A stretch of 64,000 nucleotides of DNA from Streptomyces katrae (lineage in GTDB: Bacteria; Actinomycetota; Actinomycetes; Streptomycetales; Streptomycetaceae): assembly GCF_002028425.1 (NCBI RefSeq), contig NZ_CP020042.1, positions 5,741,560 through 5,805,559 of the forward strand, in the 5' to 3' direction. The position numbers were made by a program, and so were the translations under genes. Position 1 is the stretch's first letter. Each line of letters starts with the position of its first letter. Below the pieces are notes generated by a model. That model had not been told where the DNA came from and did no database searches. It was given only the letters and a program-made list of their open reading frames with translations. Shown here in pieces: positions 26,573-34,584 of this stretch.

Positions 26573-27061
26573 GTGGACAAGCGCGAAGGTCGTGAAGCCG
26601 GAACGATCCGGCTGGACGACCCCTGGTACGACTCCCTGGCCGTGGGCTGGGGCGAGGGCGCGGAGCCCTTCCCGCCGCCCGGGCCCACGGCGGACCGAGG
26701 CGGCCCCGGGGCGTCCGACATCTACCTGGAAGTGCAGCGCAGCGCCGCCTTCCAGGAGGTCCGGGGCCGGTACCGGAGGTTCGTCGTCCCCGCGACCGCC
26801 GGTTTCCTCCTCTGGTACGTCGCCTACGTGGTCGCGGCCACCACGGCGCCCGGGCTGATGGCGCGGCCCGTGGTGGGCTCGGTCAACGTGGCCCTGCTGG
26901 CGGGCCTCGGCCAGTTCCTCAGCACCTTCCTGCTGACCTGGGCCTACTCCCGGCACGCGCGGCTGCGCCGGGACAGCGCCGCGCTCGACCTGCGCTGGAC
27001 CGTCTTCGAACGGGAGCGCGGCCAGGAGCGCACCCGCGGCGGGCGGGGGGAGGGCCGGTGA
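26573..27061 (+). CDS. DUF485 inner-membrane protein
   Basis: A 162-residue protein of the DUF485 family, normally encoded just before acetate/carboxylate symporters. It has a soluble N-terminal half (to about residue 75), then FRGRYRRFVVP-like basic residues (here VRGRYRRFVVP) and two membrane helices (about 80-98 and 110-130), with a basic C-terminus. Its GTG start has GGAGAG nearby. It overlaps the symporter gene by GTGA, so the two are translationally coupled. It may assist or stabilise the symporter; the exact role is not known. Confidence 0.9.
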   Translation: MDKREGREAGTIRLDDPWYDSLAVGWGEGAEPFPPPGPTADRGGPGASDIYLEVQRSAAFQEVRGRYRRFVVPATAGFLLWYVAYVVAATTAPGLMARPVVGSVNVALLAGLGQFLSTFLLTWAYSRHARLRRDSAALDLRWTVFERERGQERTRGGRGEGR

Positions 27062-28650
27062 CCTCCGAACACCAGACGCTCGCGCTGATCCTGTTCAGCC
27101 TGTTCATCGCCGTCACCCTCGGCATCACCACCTGGGTCAGCCGCAGGAGGCACGGCTCGGCGGAGGAGTTCTACGCGGGCGGCCGGCTGTTCTCCCCCAT
27201 GGAGAACGGATTCGCCATCGCCGGCGACTACATGTCCGCCGCCTCCTTCCTCGGGGTCTCCGGGCTGATCTCCCTCTTCGGCTACGACGGGCTGCTGTAC
27301 CTGGTCGGCTTCCTCGTGGCCTGGCTGCTGGTGCTGTTCCTGGTCGCCGAACTGGTGCGCAACTGCGGCCGCTTCACCCTCGCCGACGTCGTCGTCGCGC
27401 GGATGAGCGAGCGGCCGGTGCGAATCGCCGCGGGGACCTCCTCGGTGGTGGTCTCGGTGCTGTACCTGGTCGCGCAGATGGTCGGCGCGGGCAGCCTGGT
27501 GGGGCTGCTGCTGTCGGACGCCGGGCCCGGCGCCCGGACCCTGACGGTGGTGGGGGTCGGTGCGCTGATGGTGGTCTACGTCGCCTTCGGGGGGATGCGG
27601 GCCACCACCTGGATCCAGATCGTCAAGGCCGTCCTGCTGATCGGCGGGGCGATCGCCCTCACCGTGCTGGTCCTGCTGCGCTTCCACGGGAATCTCGACC
27701 AGCTCCTGTCCACCGCCGCCGAACGCAGCGGGCACGGAGCCCGGTTCCTGAGCCCGGGCCTCAAGTACGGCGGGGGCTGGACGGCGCGCGTCGACTTCAT
27801 GAGCCTGGGCCTGGCCCTGGTCCTGGGCACGGCCGGGCTGCCGCACATCCTGTCGCGCTTCTACACCGTCCCGACCGCGCGGGCCGCGCGCCGGTCGGCG
27901 GTGTGGGCGATCGGGCTGATCGGGGGCTTCTACCTGATGACCATCGTGCTCGGCCTCGGGGCGGCCGCGCTGGTGGGGCCCGACGCCGTACGGGTGTCCA
28001 GCGCCTCCGGGAACACGGCCGTCCCGCTGCTGGCCGCCTTCCTCGGCGGGGGCGCCGACTCGACGGGGGGCGCGGTGCTCTTCGCCCTCGTGGCCGCCAT
28101 CGCCTTCGCGACGATCCTCGCCGTGGTCGCCGGGATCACCCTGGCCTCCTCCGCCTCCGTCGCGCACGACCTGTACGCCTCCCTCAGGCGGCGGCGGGCC
28201 CGGCAGCGCAGCGAGGTGGCCGTGGCCCGGGTGGCGGCCGTGGGGATCGGGGCGGTGGCCATCGCCCTCGGGCTGCTGGCCCAGGACATGAACGTGGCCT
28301 TCCTGGTGGGCCTGGCCTTCGCCGTGGCGGCCTCGGCGAACCTGCCGGTGCTGCTGTACTCGCTGTTCTGGCGCGGCTTCACCACCCGGGGGGCCGTGTG
28401 GTCCGTGTACGGGGGGCTGGTTCCCGCATTGCTGCTGGTCGTCCTGTCACCGGTGCTCTCCGGGAGTCCCGGATCCCTCTTCCCGGGCCTGGACTTCCAG
28501 TACTTCCCACTGCAGAACCCCGGGATCGTTTCGATCCCGCTCGGCTTCCTGGCGGGCTGGCTGGGTACGGTCACCTCCTCCGAGGAGGCGGACGAGCGCA
28601 AGTACGCCCAGACGGAGGTCCGTTCCCTGACCGGGGCCGGAGCGGTGTGA
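27058..28650 (+). CDS. Sodium:solute symporter (ActP-like cation/acetate symporter)
   Basis: Integral membrane transporter of the SSS family, 530 residues with about 13 predicted helices. Family markers are FYAGGRLFSPMENGFAIAGDYMSAASFLG near the N-terminus and GTAGLPHILSRFYTVP in the middle (both cited in part). This fits the ActP subgroup, which takes up acetate or short monocarboxylates with Na+. It starts at GTG 27058 inside the end of the DUF485 gene. It converges with a CitA/CitB-type two-component system 18 bases downstream, and in relatives such systems often control carboxylate uptake; control here is inference. The C-terminal tail is short and soluble. Confidence 0.93.
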   Translation: MTSEHQTLALILFSLFIAVTLGITTWVSRRRHGSAEEFYAGGRLFSPMENGFAIAGDYMSAASFLGVSGLISLFGYDGLLYLVGFLVAWLLVLFLVAELVRNCGRFTLADVVVARMSERPVRIAAGTSSVVVSVLYLVAQMVGAGSLVGLLLSDAGPGARTLTVVGVGALMVVYVAFGGMRATTWIQIVKAVLLIGGAIALTVLVLLRFHGNLDQLLSTAAERSGHGARFLSPGLKYGGGWTARVDFMSLGLALVLGTAGLPHILSRFYTVPTARAARRSAVWAIGLIGGFYLMTIVLGLGAAALVGPDAVRVSSASGNTAVPLLAAFLGGGADSTGGAVLFALVAAIAFATILAVVAGITLASSASVAHDLYASLRRRRARQRSEVAVARVAAVGIGAVAIALGLLAQDMNVAFLVGLAFAVAASANLPVLLYSLFWRGFTTRGAVWSVYGGLVPALLLVVLSPVLSGSPGSLFPGLDFQYFPLQNPGIVSIPLGFLAGWLGTVTSSEEADERKYAQTEVRSLTGAGAV

Positions 28651-28654
28651 GTTC

Positions 28655-28685
28655 CGCCGGGCGGCGGTTCAGGCGCCGCCCGACG
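28655..28685. terminator. Bidirectional hairpin overlapping the response-regulator stop
   Basis: 28655-28666 pairs with 28674-28685 (one G-T pair) around GTTCAGG. It lies between the symporter stop and the end of the convergent regulator gene, and overlaps the latter's final codons. Confidence 0.6.
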
Positions 28686-29379
28686 GGAGCCAGGTGTAGC
28701 GGTGTTCCGGGCGGCCGGTCTCGCCGTAGCGCAGGGCCAGCGAGACGCGGCCGGCGCGGTCCAGGAGCTTCAGGTAGCGCTGGGCGGTCTGGCGGCTGAT
28801 GCCGGCGCGGTCGGCGATCTGCTGGGTGGACAGGGGGCCCTCGGCCGTGCGCAGCACCCGGCGGACCACCTCGGCGGTGGTCGGGGAGTGCCCCTTGGGC
28901 AGCTCGTTGGGGGTGCCGGCCGAGGCGAGGGCTCCGAAGATCCGGTCCACCTCGGCCTGTTCGGCCTCGCCGCCGCCGGACAGAGAGCGGCGCAGGGCCG
29001 CGTAGGCCTCCAGTTTGGCGCGCAGGCCGGCGAAGGTGAACGGCTTGACCAGGTACTGGAGGGCGCCGAGCCGCATGGCCGCCTGGACGGTGGCCAGGTC
29101 CCGGGCGGCCGTGACCATGATCACGTCGGTGGTCCGGGCCAGCTGGCGCAGACGTCGCACCAGGTCCAGGCCGGTCCCGTCGGGCAGGTAGTGGTCGAGC
29201 AGGACCAGGTCCACCGGGCGGGCGGTGAGGAACTCCAGTGCCGCGGCCGCCGAATGGGCCTCGCCCGACACCTGGAACCCGGGAACCTTCGCCACGTACG
29301 CCGCGTTGATACGGGCAACACGCATGTCGTCGTCGACGACCAATACGTGGATCGGGGACTCCTTCACCGCAGGGTTCAC
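28669..29379 (-). CDS. Response regulator, CitB/DcuR (DpiA) type
   Basis: Cytosolic response regulator of 236 residues. Receiver residues are DDD near the N-terminus (VLVVDDDMRV), the phospho-acceptor Asp in VLLDHYLPDG, Thr/Ser in MVTAARD and Lys in YLVKPF. The C-terminal helix-turn-helix (STQQIADRAGISRQTAQRYLKLL) is that of CitB/DcuR regulators, which control carboxylate uptake and metabolism. Its ATG overlaps the end of the kinase gene (ATGA at 29376-29379), so the pair is translationally coupled. It faces the DUF485/symporter operon, a plausible target. Confidence 0.93.
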   Translation of the reverse strand: MNPAVKESPIHVLVVDDDMRVARINAAYVAKVPGFQVSGEAHSAAAALEFLTARPVDLVLLDHYLPDGTGLDLVRRLRQLARTTDVIMVTAARDLATVQAAMRLGALQYLVKPFTFAGLRAKLEAYAALRRSLSGGGEAEQAEVDRIFGALASAGTPNELPKGHSPTTAEVVRRVLRTAEGPLSTQQIADRAGISRQTAQRYLKLLDRAGRVSLALRYGETGRPEHRYTWLPSGGA

Positions 29380-30992
29380 CGCAAGGCCTCCGGAAGTACG
29401 ACGGAGAACTCCGCCCCTCCGTCCTCTGCTTCACCGGCCCGGGCGCTGCCGCCCTGCCGCTCCGCGAGGCGGCGTACGAGGGCGAGGCCCAGCCCGCGCT
29501 CGCGGTGGGCCGCGGGCTGCTTGGTCGACCAGCCCTCCGTGAAGATCTCCTCGCGGCGCCCGGCGGGGATCCCGGGGCCGCTGTCGCGCACGCGGAGGAC
29601 GGCGGTGCGTCCTTCCGCGCGGACGCCGACCTCGACCAGGGGCGCGGTGGAGCCGGCCGCCGCGTCCAGGGCGTTGTCGACGAGGTTGCCGAGGATCGTG
29701 ACGAGGCCGCCCGGGTCCACCAGGCGGTCGGGAAGGAGGGAGTCCGGGGCGAGGCGCAGCGGGACACCGCGTTCCGCCGCGACGGTGGCCTTGCCCACCA
29801 GCAGTGCGGCCAGCAGGGGGTCGTGGACCTTTTCGGTGACCTGCTCGGCCGTGGTGCGGTGCACGCCCACGACCTCGGTCACGAACGCCTTCGCCTCCTC
29901 GTGCAGCCCCAGCTCGAGGAGGCCGAGGAGGGTGTGGAGATGGTTGGCGTGCTCGTGGTCCTGGGCGCGCAGGGCGTCGATCAGGCCCTTGGTGGAGTCG
30001 AGCTCGCGGCTCAGGTGCTCCAGTTCGGTGCGGTCGCGCAGGGTGGCGACGGCCCCGCCGTCGGCCGTGGGCATCCGGTTGGCGACCAGGACGCGCGGGC
30101 CCTGGACGGTCAGCAGGTCGCGGCCGGTGACGCGGCCCGCCAGGACGTCGCTGGTGCGGCCGGCGCCGAGGACCTCGTCCAGGGGGCGGCCGGCCAGGGC
30201 GTCCGCGCGGTCCTGGTCGAGGCCCAGCAGCCGGGCCGCCTCGTCGTTGACGAGGCGTACCCGGTCGTCGTGGTCGAGGGCGATCACGCCCTCGCGGATG
30301 GAGTGCAGCATCGCCTCGCGTTCCGCGAGGAGGCCGGCGATGTCGGAGAAGGCCAGGTCCCGGGTCTGCCGTTGGATCCGGCGGGAGAGGAGGAAGGCGG
30401 CGAGCGCGCCGGCGGCCAGAGCGCCGCCGGCGTAGGCGAGGAGGCCGGGGATGGCGCCGAGCAGCCGGTCGCGCACGCTGTCGTAGGCGATGCCGACGGA
30501 GACGGCTCCCACGATCTCTCCGTCGGCGGCGACGAGGGGGACCTTGCCGCGGGCGGAGCGGCCGAGGGTGCCCTGGTCGATCTCCATCACCTCATGGCCG
30601 GCGAGGACGTCGGCCGGGTCGGTGGAGACGGGCAGTCCGATGCGGTCGGGGCTGGGGTGGGAGCGGCGGATCCCCTTCAGGTCGAGGACGACGACGTACT
30701 CGGCTCCGGTCGCGCGGCGGATCCGCTCGGCCGCGGCCTGGACGGGGCTGTCGGCGGCGGGCCCCGACGCGAGCAGGCCGGCGGCCAGGGCGGGGTCCGC
30801 CGCCGCGCTCTGCGCGATGGCCAGTGCGCGCCGCATCGCCTGGTCGTCCAGCTGGTGGCTCAGGGGCGCCAGGAAGAGCCCCGTGGCCAGGACGAGGACC
30901 CCGGCGGCGATGGCCAGCTGGGTGAGCAGGATCTGCGAGACGGCGCGTCGGGGCAGGCCGAGGCGCCGGACGCGCAGGGGGAGGAACCGCAT
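29376..30992 (-). CDS. Sensor histidine kinase, CitA/DcuS type
   Basis: Membrane sensor of 538 residues. Helix 1 is at about 18-42; a periplasmic-type PAS sensor domain (about 43-180, with YVVVLDLKGIRRSHP and GEIVGAVSVGIAYDSV) follows; helix 2 is at about 185-205; a cytoplasmic PAS (about 225-320) includes IREGVIALDHDDRVRLVN. The phospho-acceptor region is AQDHEHANHLHTLLGLLELG, the SpoB-like form of this family, and the ATPase shows LVDNALDAA, DSGPGIP and GLGLALVRRLAE. The start at ATG 30992 is leaderless: TACGGT (31006-31001 on this strand) lies 8 nt upstream. The ligand is probably a carboxylate, by family. Confidence 0.93.
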   Translation of the reverse strand: MRFLPLRVRRLGLPRRAVSQILLTQLAIAAGVLVLATGLFLAPLSHQLDDQAMRRALAIAQSAAADPALAAGLLASGPAADSPVQAAAERIRRATGAEYVVVLDLKGIRRSHPSPDRIGLPVSTDPADVLAGHEVMEIDQGTLGRSARGKVPLVAADGEIVGAVSVGIAYDSVRDRLLGAIPGLLAYAGGALAAGALAAFLLSRRIQRQTRDLAFSDIAGLLAEREAMLHSIREGVIALDHDDRVRLVNDEAARLLGLDQDRADALAGRPLDEVLGAGRTSDVLAGRVTGRDLLTVQGPRVLVANRMPTADGGAVATLRDRTELEHLSRELDSTKGLIDALRAQDHEHANHLHTLLGLLELGLHEEAKAFVTEVVGVHRTTAEQVTEKVHDPLLAALLVGKATVAAERGVPLRLAPDSLLPDRLVDPGGLVTILGNLVDNALDAAAGSTAPLVEVGVRAEGRTAVLRVRDSGPGIPAGRREEIFTEGWSTKQPAAHRERGLGLALVRRLAERQGGSARAGEAEDGGAEFSVVLPEALR

Positions 30993-31000
30993 GACTGGTA

Positions 31001-31006
31001 ACCGTA
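31001..31006 (-). promoter_or_regulatory. -10 box TACGGT of a leaderless kinase gene
   Basis: Read on the minus strand, TACGGT is followed by 8 bases and then ATG 30992. No Shine-Dalgarno sequence is present. Confidence 0.45.
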
Positions 31007-31194
31007 GGTCGGCGGGCGCGGAAGCGGAACGGCCGTCGCTCAGGTCCCCCCGGGCAGTCACCGACCGTGAACGGGCCGCAGTCCGGTCACCGCCGGGCCG
31101 CACCCCGGGCCCGCTGCGGGGGACCAGGTGCCGGATAGCTCCTGAACGTCCAGCAGGGATGGGGATGACGATCAGGAAGGGGGCGGAGGTGGTT

Positions 31195-31212
31195 CTCTGT
31201 CTTTTGGCAGAG
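31195..31212. promoter_or_regulatory. CTCTG box 1 before the kinase/regulator operon
   Basis: CTCTGTCTTTTGGCAGAG is an inverted repeat (CTCTGnC-N4-GnCAGAG). It ends 13 bases before the kinase start. The same motif occurs twice more between the response regulator and the ABC transporter (33628-33645, 33660-33677). Confidence 0.65.
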
Positions 31213-31225
31213 GGGTGGATCGGCC

Positions 31226-32923
31226 GTGAGGCGCATGCCATCGCCGGTTGCGGAATCGATACTGGTCAGCGTGGTGAGCTCTCCGTTCCGTGTCCGTCGT
31301 CCGCTCCGGGGTCCCGTGCGCGCGGTGGCGGAGACGGGCTGGGTGCTGCTCGCCGGGCTCGGAGTGTGGGCGGTGGTCGGCTCCCTCGGTGTGCTCCCGC
31401 GCCCGTACCTCCAGCTGCCCGCGCTGGCCGTCGCCGGGTGCCTGTTCCCGCTGCGGCGCCGCTTCCCGGTGCCCGTCCTCCTCGTCCTCGCTGCGCTGAC
31501 CGGGGTGGCCTCGTGCGTCGGCCCGGTCAGCGCGGCGACCGCGTACACAGTGGCCCGGCGGACGGTGCGGGCGCGGACGCGGGCCCGGCTGCTGGGCGCG
31601 GCGGCCGCCCTGCTGGTGGTGTGCGCGACGCTCTGCGCGCCCTGGCTCGGCCCGGGGCCACTGCCGTACGGGCCGGCGCTCGGGCTGGTCCTGACGCCGA
31701 CCGCCGTCCTCGTCCCGGGCCTGGTCGGCACCTCGTACGGGCAGCAGCGGCGGCTGGTGCGGGCGCTGCGCGAGCGCGGGGACGCGGCCGAGCGGGCCCG
31801 CCGGCTCGCCGACAGCGAGGCCCGCACCCATGAGCGCTCCCGGATCGCCGCCGAGATGCACGACCTGCTGGGGCACCGGCTCAGCCTCATCTCCCTGCAC
31901 GCGGGCGGCCTGGAGCTGGCCCTGGAGCGCGCCGATCCCGAGCTGCGCGAGGAGGCCGTCCTGGTGCGGCGGACCACCCGGGACGCCCTGCGCGAGCTGC
32001 GCCAGGCCCTCGGGGTGCTCGGGCCGCTGGGCCGGGACACCGGGCCGGATGCCCTCACCGACGCCACAGGCACCCGCGCCGACATCGAGGCCCTGGTGGC
32101 GGGGTCCCGGGACGGCGGCATCGCCGTACGGCTCGACTGGACGGGTCCGGACCTCGACGCCCGACCGGCGGGGGTGCGGCGGGCGGTGCACCGGGTGGTG
32201 CGGGAATCGCTGACCAACGTCCACCGGTACGCCGGCGCGGCGCACGTCGCCGTCACCGTCGCGCACGACGAGGAGACCGTACGGGTCACCGTCCGCAACG
32301 GCGCTCCGCCCGCCGCCTCCGCCCCCGCACGCGCTCTGGGCACCGGCCGCGGCCTCACCGGTCTGCGCGAGCGCGTGGAACTGCTGGGCGGTACCTTCGC
32401 CGCCGCCCCGCTGCCGTCCGGCGGCTTCCGGGTGGAGGCCGTCCTGCCCGCCGAACCGGGCGAGGCCCCCGCCCCCAGAAGGGAGGAGGTCCCCGGCGCA
32501 GGTGACGGCGCCCCCGCCGAGCCGCCCCCGGCCGAACGCGGCACCGCGCAGGCGCTGACGCTGGCCCTCGGGCTGGCGGGGCTGAGCGTGCTGACGGCCC
32601 TCGGGACCCTCTTCGTCTACGCCACCGCCCCGCACCGGGACGCCGGACCCCGCCCGCTGCCCCGGGTCGGGATGACCTACGGCGACGTGATGGGGAGCGG
32701 AGTCACCGACAACGCGGCGGTCCGGGCCGCGGCCACCGGCCGTGAACCGCCGCGCCCGCCCGGCACGGCCGGCTGCGTGTACCCGTTCAACGGGGCCACC
32801 GAGTCCCGCCCCGGTTCCCTGACCATCGCCCGCTACTGCTTCGACGCCGCGCAACGCCTCGTCGCCATCGACCGCTTCACCGTCCCGTCGGTCCGCGACG
32901 CCACACCCTGGGAGATCCCGTGA
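31226..32923 (+). CDS. Sensor histidine kinase, DesK/NarX type, with an exported C-terminal tail
   Basis: A 565-residue membrane kinase. Residues about 30-180 hold several membrane helices; HisKA_3 has AAEMHDLLGHRLSLISLHAGGLE with the acceptor His; the ATPase has ESLTNVHRYAG and GTGRGLTGLRERVELLGG. Unusually, an Ala/Pro linker (about 410-430) leads to another helix (LALGLAGLSVLTALGTLFVYATA, about 433-457) and a tail of about 105 residues. The tail has two Cys and a GMTYGDV...YCFDAAQRLVAID pattern that recalls BamE/SmpA-like domains. Start GTG 31226 follows GAGGGG by 11 nt; GTG 31271/31274 are alternatives. It overlaps the regulator gene by GTGA. Confidence 0.9.
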   Translation: MRRMPSPVAESILVSVVSSPFRVRRPLRGPVRAVAETGWVLLAGLGVWAVVGSLGVLPRPYLQLPALAVAGCLFPLRRRFPVPVLLVLAALTGVASCVGPVSAATAYTVARRTVRARTRARLLGAAAALLVVCATLCAPWLGPGPLPYGPALGLVLTPTAVLVPGLVGTSYGQQRRLVRALRERGDAAERARRLADSEARTHERSRIAAEMHDLLGHRLSLISLHAGGLELALERADPELREEAVLVRRTTRDALRELRQALGVLGPLGRDTGPDALTDATGTRADIEALVAGSRDGGIAVRLDWTGPDLDARPAGVRRAVHRVVRESLTNVHRYAGAAHVAVTVAHDEETVRVTVRNGAPPAASAPARALGTGRGLTGLRERVELLGGTFAAAPLPSGGFRVEAVLPAEPGEAPAPRREEVPGAGDGAPAEPPPAERGTAQALTLALGLAGLSVLTALGTLFVYATAPHRDAGPRPLPRVGMTYGDVMGSGVTDNAAVRAAATGREPPRPPGTAGCVYPFNGATESRPGSLTIARYCFDAAQRLVAIDRFTVPSVRDATPWEIP

Positions 32924-33597
32924 CCGAGTCCGCCGGCCCGATCCGCGTGCTGCTCGCCGACGACGAGGCGATGATCCGGGCCGGGGTGCGCCTGATCCTG
33001 CGGCACGCCGACGGCATCGAGGTCGTCGCCGAGGCCCCCGACGGGCGGCAGGCCGTCGAGCTGGCCGCCGTGCACCGCCCGGACGTCGTCCTGCTGGACG
33101 TCCGGATGCCGGTCCTCGACGGGCTGGCCGCGATCGCCCCGCTGCTCGCCCTCAACCCGGCGCCGCGCGTGGTGATGCTGACGACCTTCGGCGACGACGA
33201 CAACGTGGTCCGGGCGCTGCGGGAGGGGGCCGCCGGGTTCCTGCTGAAGGACGAGGGGCCGCAGGAGCTGATCAGCGCCGTCCGGGCGGCCGCCGCCGGG
33301 GACGCCGTGCTCTCCCCGGGGGTGACCGGGGCCGTGATCTCCCGGATGCTGACGGCAGGTGGGCCGCACGGCGCCGCGGGCCCGCCCGAGGACGACCGGA
33401 TCGCCCGGCTGACCGGCAGGGAGCGGGAGGTCCTGGCCATGCTCGGCGAGGGCCTGTCGAACCAGGGCATCGCCGCCCGGCTCGGCATCGGGACCGGCAC
33501 CGTCAAGACCCATGTGGGCGTCATCCTCGACAAGACCGGCTCGGCGAGCCGGGTCCAGGCGGCGCTGCTGGCCCACCGGACCGGCCTGGCCTCCTGA
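32920..33597 (+). CDS. Response regulator, NarL/LuxR type
   Basis: A 225-residue two-domain regulator. The receiver has ADDEAMIRAGV, the phospho-acceptor Asp in VVLLDVRMPVLDG, Thr in MLTTFGDDD and Lys in FLLKDEGP. The C-terminal LuxR-type helix-turn-helix is LTGREREVLAMLGEGLSNQGIAARLGIGTGTVKTHVGVIL (in part). It is translationally coupled to the kinase upstream (GTGA overlap). Palindromes CTCTGnC-N4-GnCAGAG occur before the kinase and between this gene and the ABC genes; this protein is the obvious candidate to bind them. That is inference. Confidence 0.93.
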   Translation: MTESAGPIRVLLADDEAMIRAGVRLILRHADGIEVVAEAPDGRQAVELAAVHRPDVVLLDVRMPVLDGLAAIAPLLALNPAPRVVMLTTFGDDDNVVRALREGAAGFLLKDEGPQELISAVRAAAAGDAVLSPGVTGAVISRMLTAGGPHGAAGPPEDDRIARLTGREREVLAMLGEGLSNQGIAARLGIGTGTVKTHVGVILDKTGSASRVQAALLAHRTGLAS

Positions 33598-33627
33598 GCC
33601 CCCGGGCATAGGCGCGGCGGCCCGGAC

Positions 33628-33645
33628 CTCTGCCTTCCGGCAGAG
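33628..33645. promoter_or_regulatory. CTCTG box 2 (perfect) before the ABC operon
   Basis: CTCTGCCTTCCGGCAGAG is a perfect 7-bp inverted repeat around TTCC. It lies about 90 bases upstream of the ATPase start and 31 bases after the response-regulator stop. Confidence 0.65.
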
Positions 33646-33659
33646 CCCGGCCGCCCGGC

Positions 33660-33677
33660 ACCTGTCTTGCGGCAGAG
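33660..33677. promoter_or_regulatory. CTCTG box 3 before the ABC operon
   Basis: ACCTGTCTTGCGGCAGAG keeps the right arm of box 2 exactly and five of seven bases of the left arm. Its centre is 32 bp from that of box 2, close to three helical turns, fitting cooperative dimers on one DNA face. Confidence 0.6.
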
Positions 33678-33734
33678 GCCGACTCCCGCCTTGAGGGCGA
33701 TGTTTACGCAGGTCAGAGCCATGACGATGGATCC

Positions 33735-34529
33735 ATGTCACGGACCTTCCCGCCTTTTGAAACCCCCTCTCCCTCCGGTGCGGCCCTGCCGGAGCCGGCC
33801 GCCCGGGCCATCGGCCTGACCAAGACGTACGGCACGGGCGAGACCCGGGTCACCGCGCTGGACGCGGTGACGGTGGACTTCGCCCGGGGCCGGTTCACCG
33901 CCGTCATGGGCCCCTCCGGATCCGGCAAGTCCACGCTGATGCACTGCATGGCCGGCCTGGACCCCGTCACCTCGGGCTCGGCCCGGATCGGCGGGGTCGA
34001 GCTGTCCTCCCTGGACGACCGCCGGCTGACCCGGCTGCGGCGCGAGAAGATCGGCTTCGTCTTCCAGGGCTTCAACCTGATGCCGACCCTCACCGCGCTG
34101 GAGAACATCACCCTGCCGCTGAGGCTGGCCGGCCGGCGGCCCGACGCCTCCTGGCTGGACACCGTCGTCGCCACCGTCGGCCTCTCCGGCCGGCTCGCGC
34201 ACCGCCCCGCCGAACTCTCCGGCGGCCAGCAGCAGCGCGTGGCGGTGGCCCGCGCCCTGGCGTCCCGGCCGGAGATCGTCTTCGCCGACGAGCCGACCGG
34301 CAACCTCGACTCCCGCTCCGGTGCGGAGGTCCTCGGCTTCCTGCGCGACTCGGTGCGCGAACTCGGCCAGAGCGTGGTGATGGTCACCCACGACCCGGTG
34401 GCCGCGGCCCACGCCGACCGGGTGGTGTTCCTCGCCGACGGCCGCCTGGTGGACGAACTGCACGAGCCGACCTCCGGGGCCGTGCTCGACCGGATGCTCG
34501 CCTTCGACGCCCGCGGCCGCACCTCCTGA
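33735..34529 (+). CDS. ABC transporter ATP-binding protein, LolD/MacB type
   Basis: Cytosolic ATPase of 264 residues that pairs with the FtsX-type permease encoded next. Walker A is GPSGSGKST, the Q-loop lies in GFVFQGFNLMP, the signature is LSGGQQQR, Walker B is EIVFADEPTGNLDS and the H-loop His is in VMVTHDPVA. The TGNLDS motif and the Q-loop context are typical of LolD/MacB/FtsE-like ATPases with mechanotransmitting permeases. ATG 33735 begins 137 bases after the response regulator; boxes 2 and 3 lie between. It probably exports or extracts a peptide, antibiotic or lipoprotein-like substrate, by family. Confidence 0.94.
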   Translation: MSRTFPPFETPSPSGAALPEPAARAIGLTKTYGTGETRVTALDAVTVDFARGRFTAVMGPSGSGKSTLMHCMAGLDPVTSGSARIGGVELSSLDDRRLTRLRREKIGFVFQGFNLMPTLTALENITLPLRLAGRRPDASWLDTVVATVGLSGRLAHRPAELSGGQQQRVAVARALASRPEIVFADEPTGNLDSRSGAEVLGFLRDSVRELGQSVVMVTHDPVAAAHADRVVFLADGRLVDELHEPTSGAVLDRMLAFDARGRTS

Positions 34530-34584
34530 GCCGCCCGCCACCCCCTCCTCCCGCCCGCCGCGCCACACCTCCCGAAAGCCCGCC

